64,000 nucleotides of DNA from Roseibaca sp. Y0-43 (GTDB taxonomy: Bacteria; Pseudomonadota; Alphaproteobacteria; Rhodobacterales; Rhodobacteraceae): contig NZ_JAFMPR010000002.1 in NCBI RefSeq assembly GCF_020667835.1, forward strand, positions 1 to 64,000, in the 5' to 3' direction. A program made the translations under genes and the position numbers. Every line of letters begins with the position of its first letter. The first letter of the stretch is position 1. The notes under the pieces were generated by a model. The model did no database searches, was not told the origin of the DNA, and saw only the letters and a list, made by a program, of their open reading frames with translations. Of this stretch, positions 63,288 through 64,000 are shown one piece after another.

Positions 63288-64000
63288 ATGCAAGTTAACC
63301 TTACTGCTGCCATTGCCTTTGCTGCGACACTCGGACTGGCCGGGCCGGGACTGGCGCAGCAAAGCCCGATCGTGGTCGAACTTTACACCTCGCAAGGTTG
63401 CGCGGCCTGCCCGCCGGCGGATGAGTTGCTGAACCAGATGGCGCAGCACGAGGAAATCCTGCCACTGGCGCTGCATGTGGATTACTGGGATTACATCGGC
63501 TGGGCCGACACGTTCGGGCAAACGCAGTTCAGCGAGCGTCAGAAGTCTTACGCGCGGCGTATGGGCCGCAAATCCGTCTATACTCCGCAGATGGTGATCG
63601 GCGGCGTGCATGACGTGCAGGGCAATGCCGCGATGCAGGTCATGGGCCTGCTGGCAGAGCACCGGATGAACCCCATCGGCGCTGGCCGGGTTTCGGTGCG
63701 CATTGCAGAACGGGCGGGCGGCGGCGTGACCATCACCGCGCAATCCACCGGCGTGCTGGATTACGCGACCGATGTGCAGCTTGTCCGCTTTCTGGACCGC
63801 GCCACGGTCGAGATTGAATCCGGCGAGAATGCGGGCCGCGAGATCACCTATCGCAACATCGTCACAGATTGGAACGTGCTCGGCACATGGGACGGTGCGC
63901 AGGCCTTCAGCTACACTGTGACAGACGCGCTGCCCGATGGTACTGGTCTGGCGGTGGTGGTGCAAGAGCAGGGGCTTGGCCCGGTTCTGGGGGCGGCGCG
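63288..64000 (+). CDS. DUF1223 secreted thioredoxin-like protein, truncated by window end
   Basis: The first 237 codons of an exported protein whose frame runs off the right edge. ATG at 63288 gives signal peptide MQVNLTAAIAFAATLGLAGPGLAQ. The DUF1223 hallmark VVELYTSQGCAACPPADELL contains a CxxC pair near residue 41, and HVDYWDYIGWADTF and TPQMVIGGVHDVQG are typical. The family resembles thioredoxins and is probably periplasmic; function unproven. Divergent from acnA across 231 bases. Confidence 0.88.
   Translation, partial: MQVNLTAAIAFAATLGLAGPGLAQQSPIVVELYTSQGCAACPPADELLNQMAQHEEILPLALHVDYWDYIGWADTFGQTQFSERQKSYARRMGRKSVYTPQMVIGGVHDVQGNAAMQVMGLLAEHRMNPIGAGRVSVRIAERAGGGVTITAQSTGVLDYATDVQLVRFLDRATVEIESGENAGREITYRNIVTDWNVLGTWDGAQAFSYTVTDALPDGTGLAVVVQEQGLGPVLGAA

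Overview
The window is 64 kb of high-GC (roughly 65% in most genes) alphaproteobacterial chromosome, and every clue points to Rhodobacteraceae (Rhodobacter/Roseobacter group). These include a Mcl2/mesaconyl-CoA hydratase set of the ethylmalonyl-CoA pathway beside sdhCDAB, an alphaproteobacterial HisRS with hisZ-hisG, a Rhodobacter-type PmtA, a GTTC-N7-GTTC LexA box, and the intergenic hairpin plus TATTTT/GCAAG/ATGAAG element common in this family. No rRNA, tRNA, CRISPR array, insertion sequence, prophage or integrase was found. Most of the window is core chromosome; the first 190 bases are AT-rich and may be the edge of something foreign.

Layout. 0-7 kb: an ABC exporter, PmtA, ErpA, a dGTPase-like protein, a cystathionine beta-lyase, a CBS protein, CoaD and a DUF1127 mini-protein. 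7-17 kb: iron superoxide dismutase, then a urate/purine degradation block (NCS2 permease, AllA, a PuuE-UraD fusion, UraH, PuuD with a LysR regulator) interrupted by a glycosyltransferase and an HPP-CBS membrane protein. 17-28 kb: a DUF4344 peptidase, a GlxA-type regulator, class II DAHP synthase, a PAS protein, YicC, Gmk, a probable 6S RNA in front of 5-formyl-THF cyclo-ligase, an SOS-boxed orphan imuA, an aldo-keto reductase, a HAD phosphatase, a VOC protein and DnaB.

28-39 kb: hisS-hisZ-hisG; a tightly coupled operon of hexapeptide acyltransferase, membrane alpha/beta hydrolase and cytochrome P450; an MBL protein with a degraded metal site; a pseudo-caspase with peptidoglycan-binding domains; pyrF; and a ClpP-like membrane protein. 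39-46 kb (minus strand): mcl2, nnrU, a DUF1737 gene, mch, a secreted protein, then sdhC-sdhD-sdhA-lipoprotein-sdhB. This links acetate assimilation through the ethylmalonyl-CoA pathway with the TCA cycle. 46-53 kb: a class III aminotransferase, a hemerythrin, an ASKHA ferredoxin-type corrinoid activator and two tandem UspF/G-type stress proteins. 52-64 kb: glmU-glmS (UDP-GlcNAc), ccmABCDG (cytochrome c maturation, needed by SDH-linked respiration and by the haem domain of PuuD), a CPA2 cation antiporter, acnA and a truncated DUF1223 gene.

The most noteworthy signals are: (1) a ~290-base low-GC patch inside hisS that adds about 45 residues to the protein; (2) one 19-base motif, GTATAC-N2-TTGTGCRCAAA, about 90 bases upstream of both acnA and mcl2; (3) two families of intergenic repeats; (4) an SOS box in front of an imuA that has no imuB or dnaE2; and (5) the uncharacterised acyltransferase/hydrolase/P450 operon.
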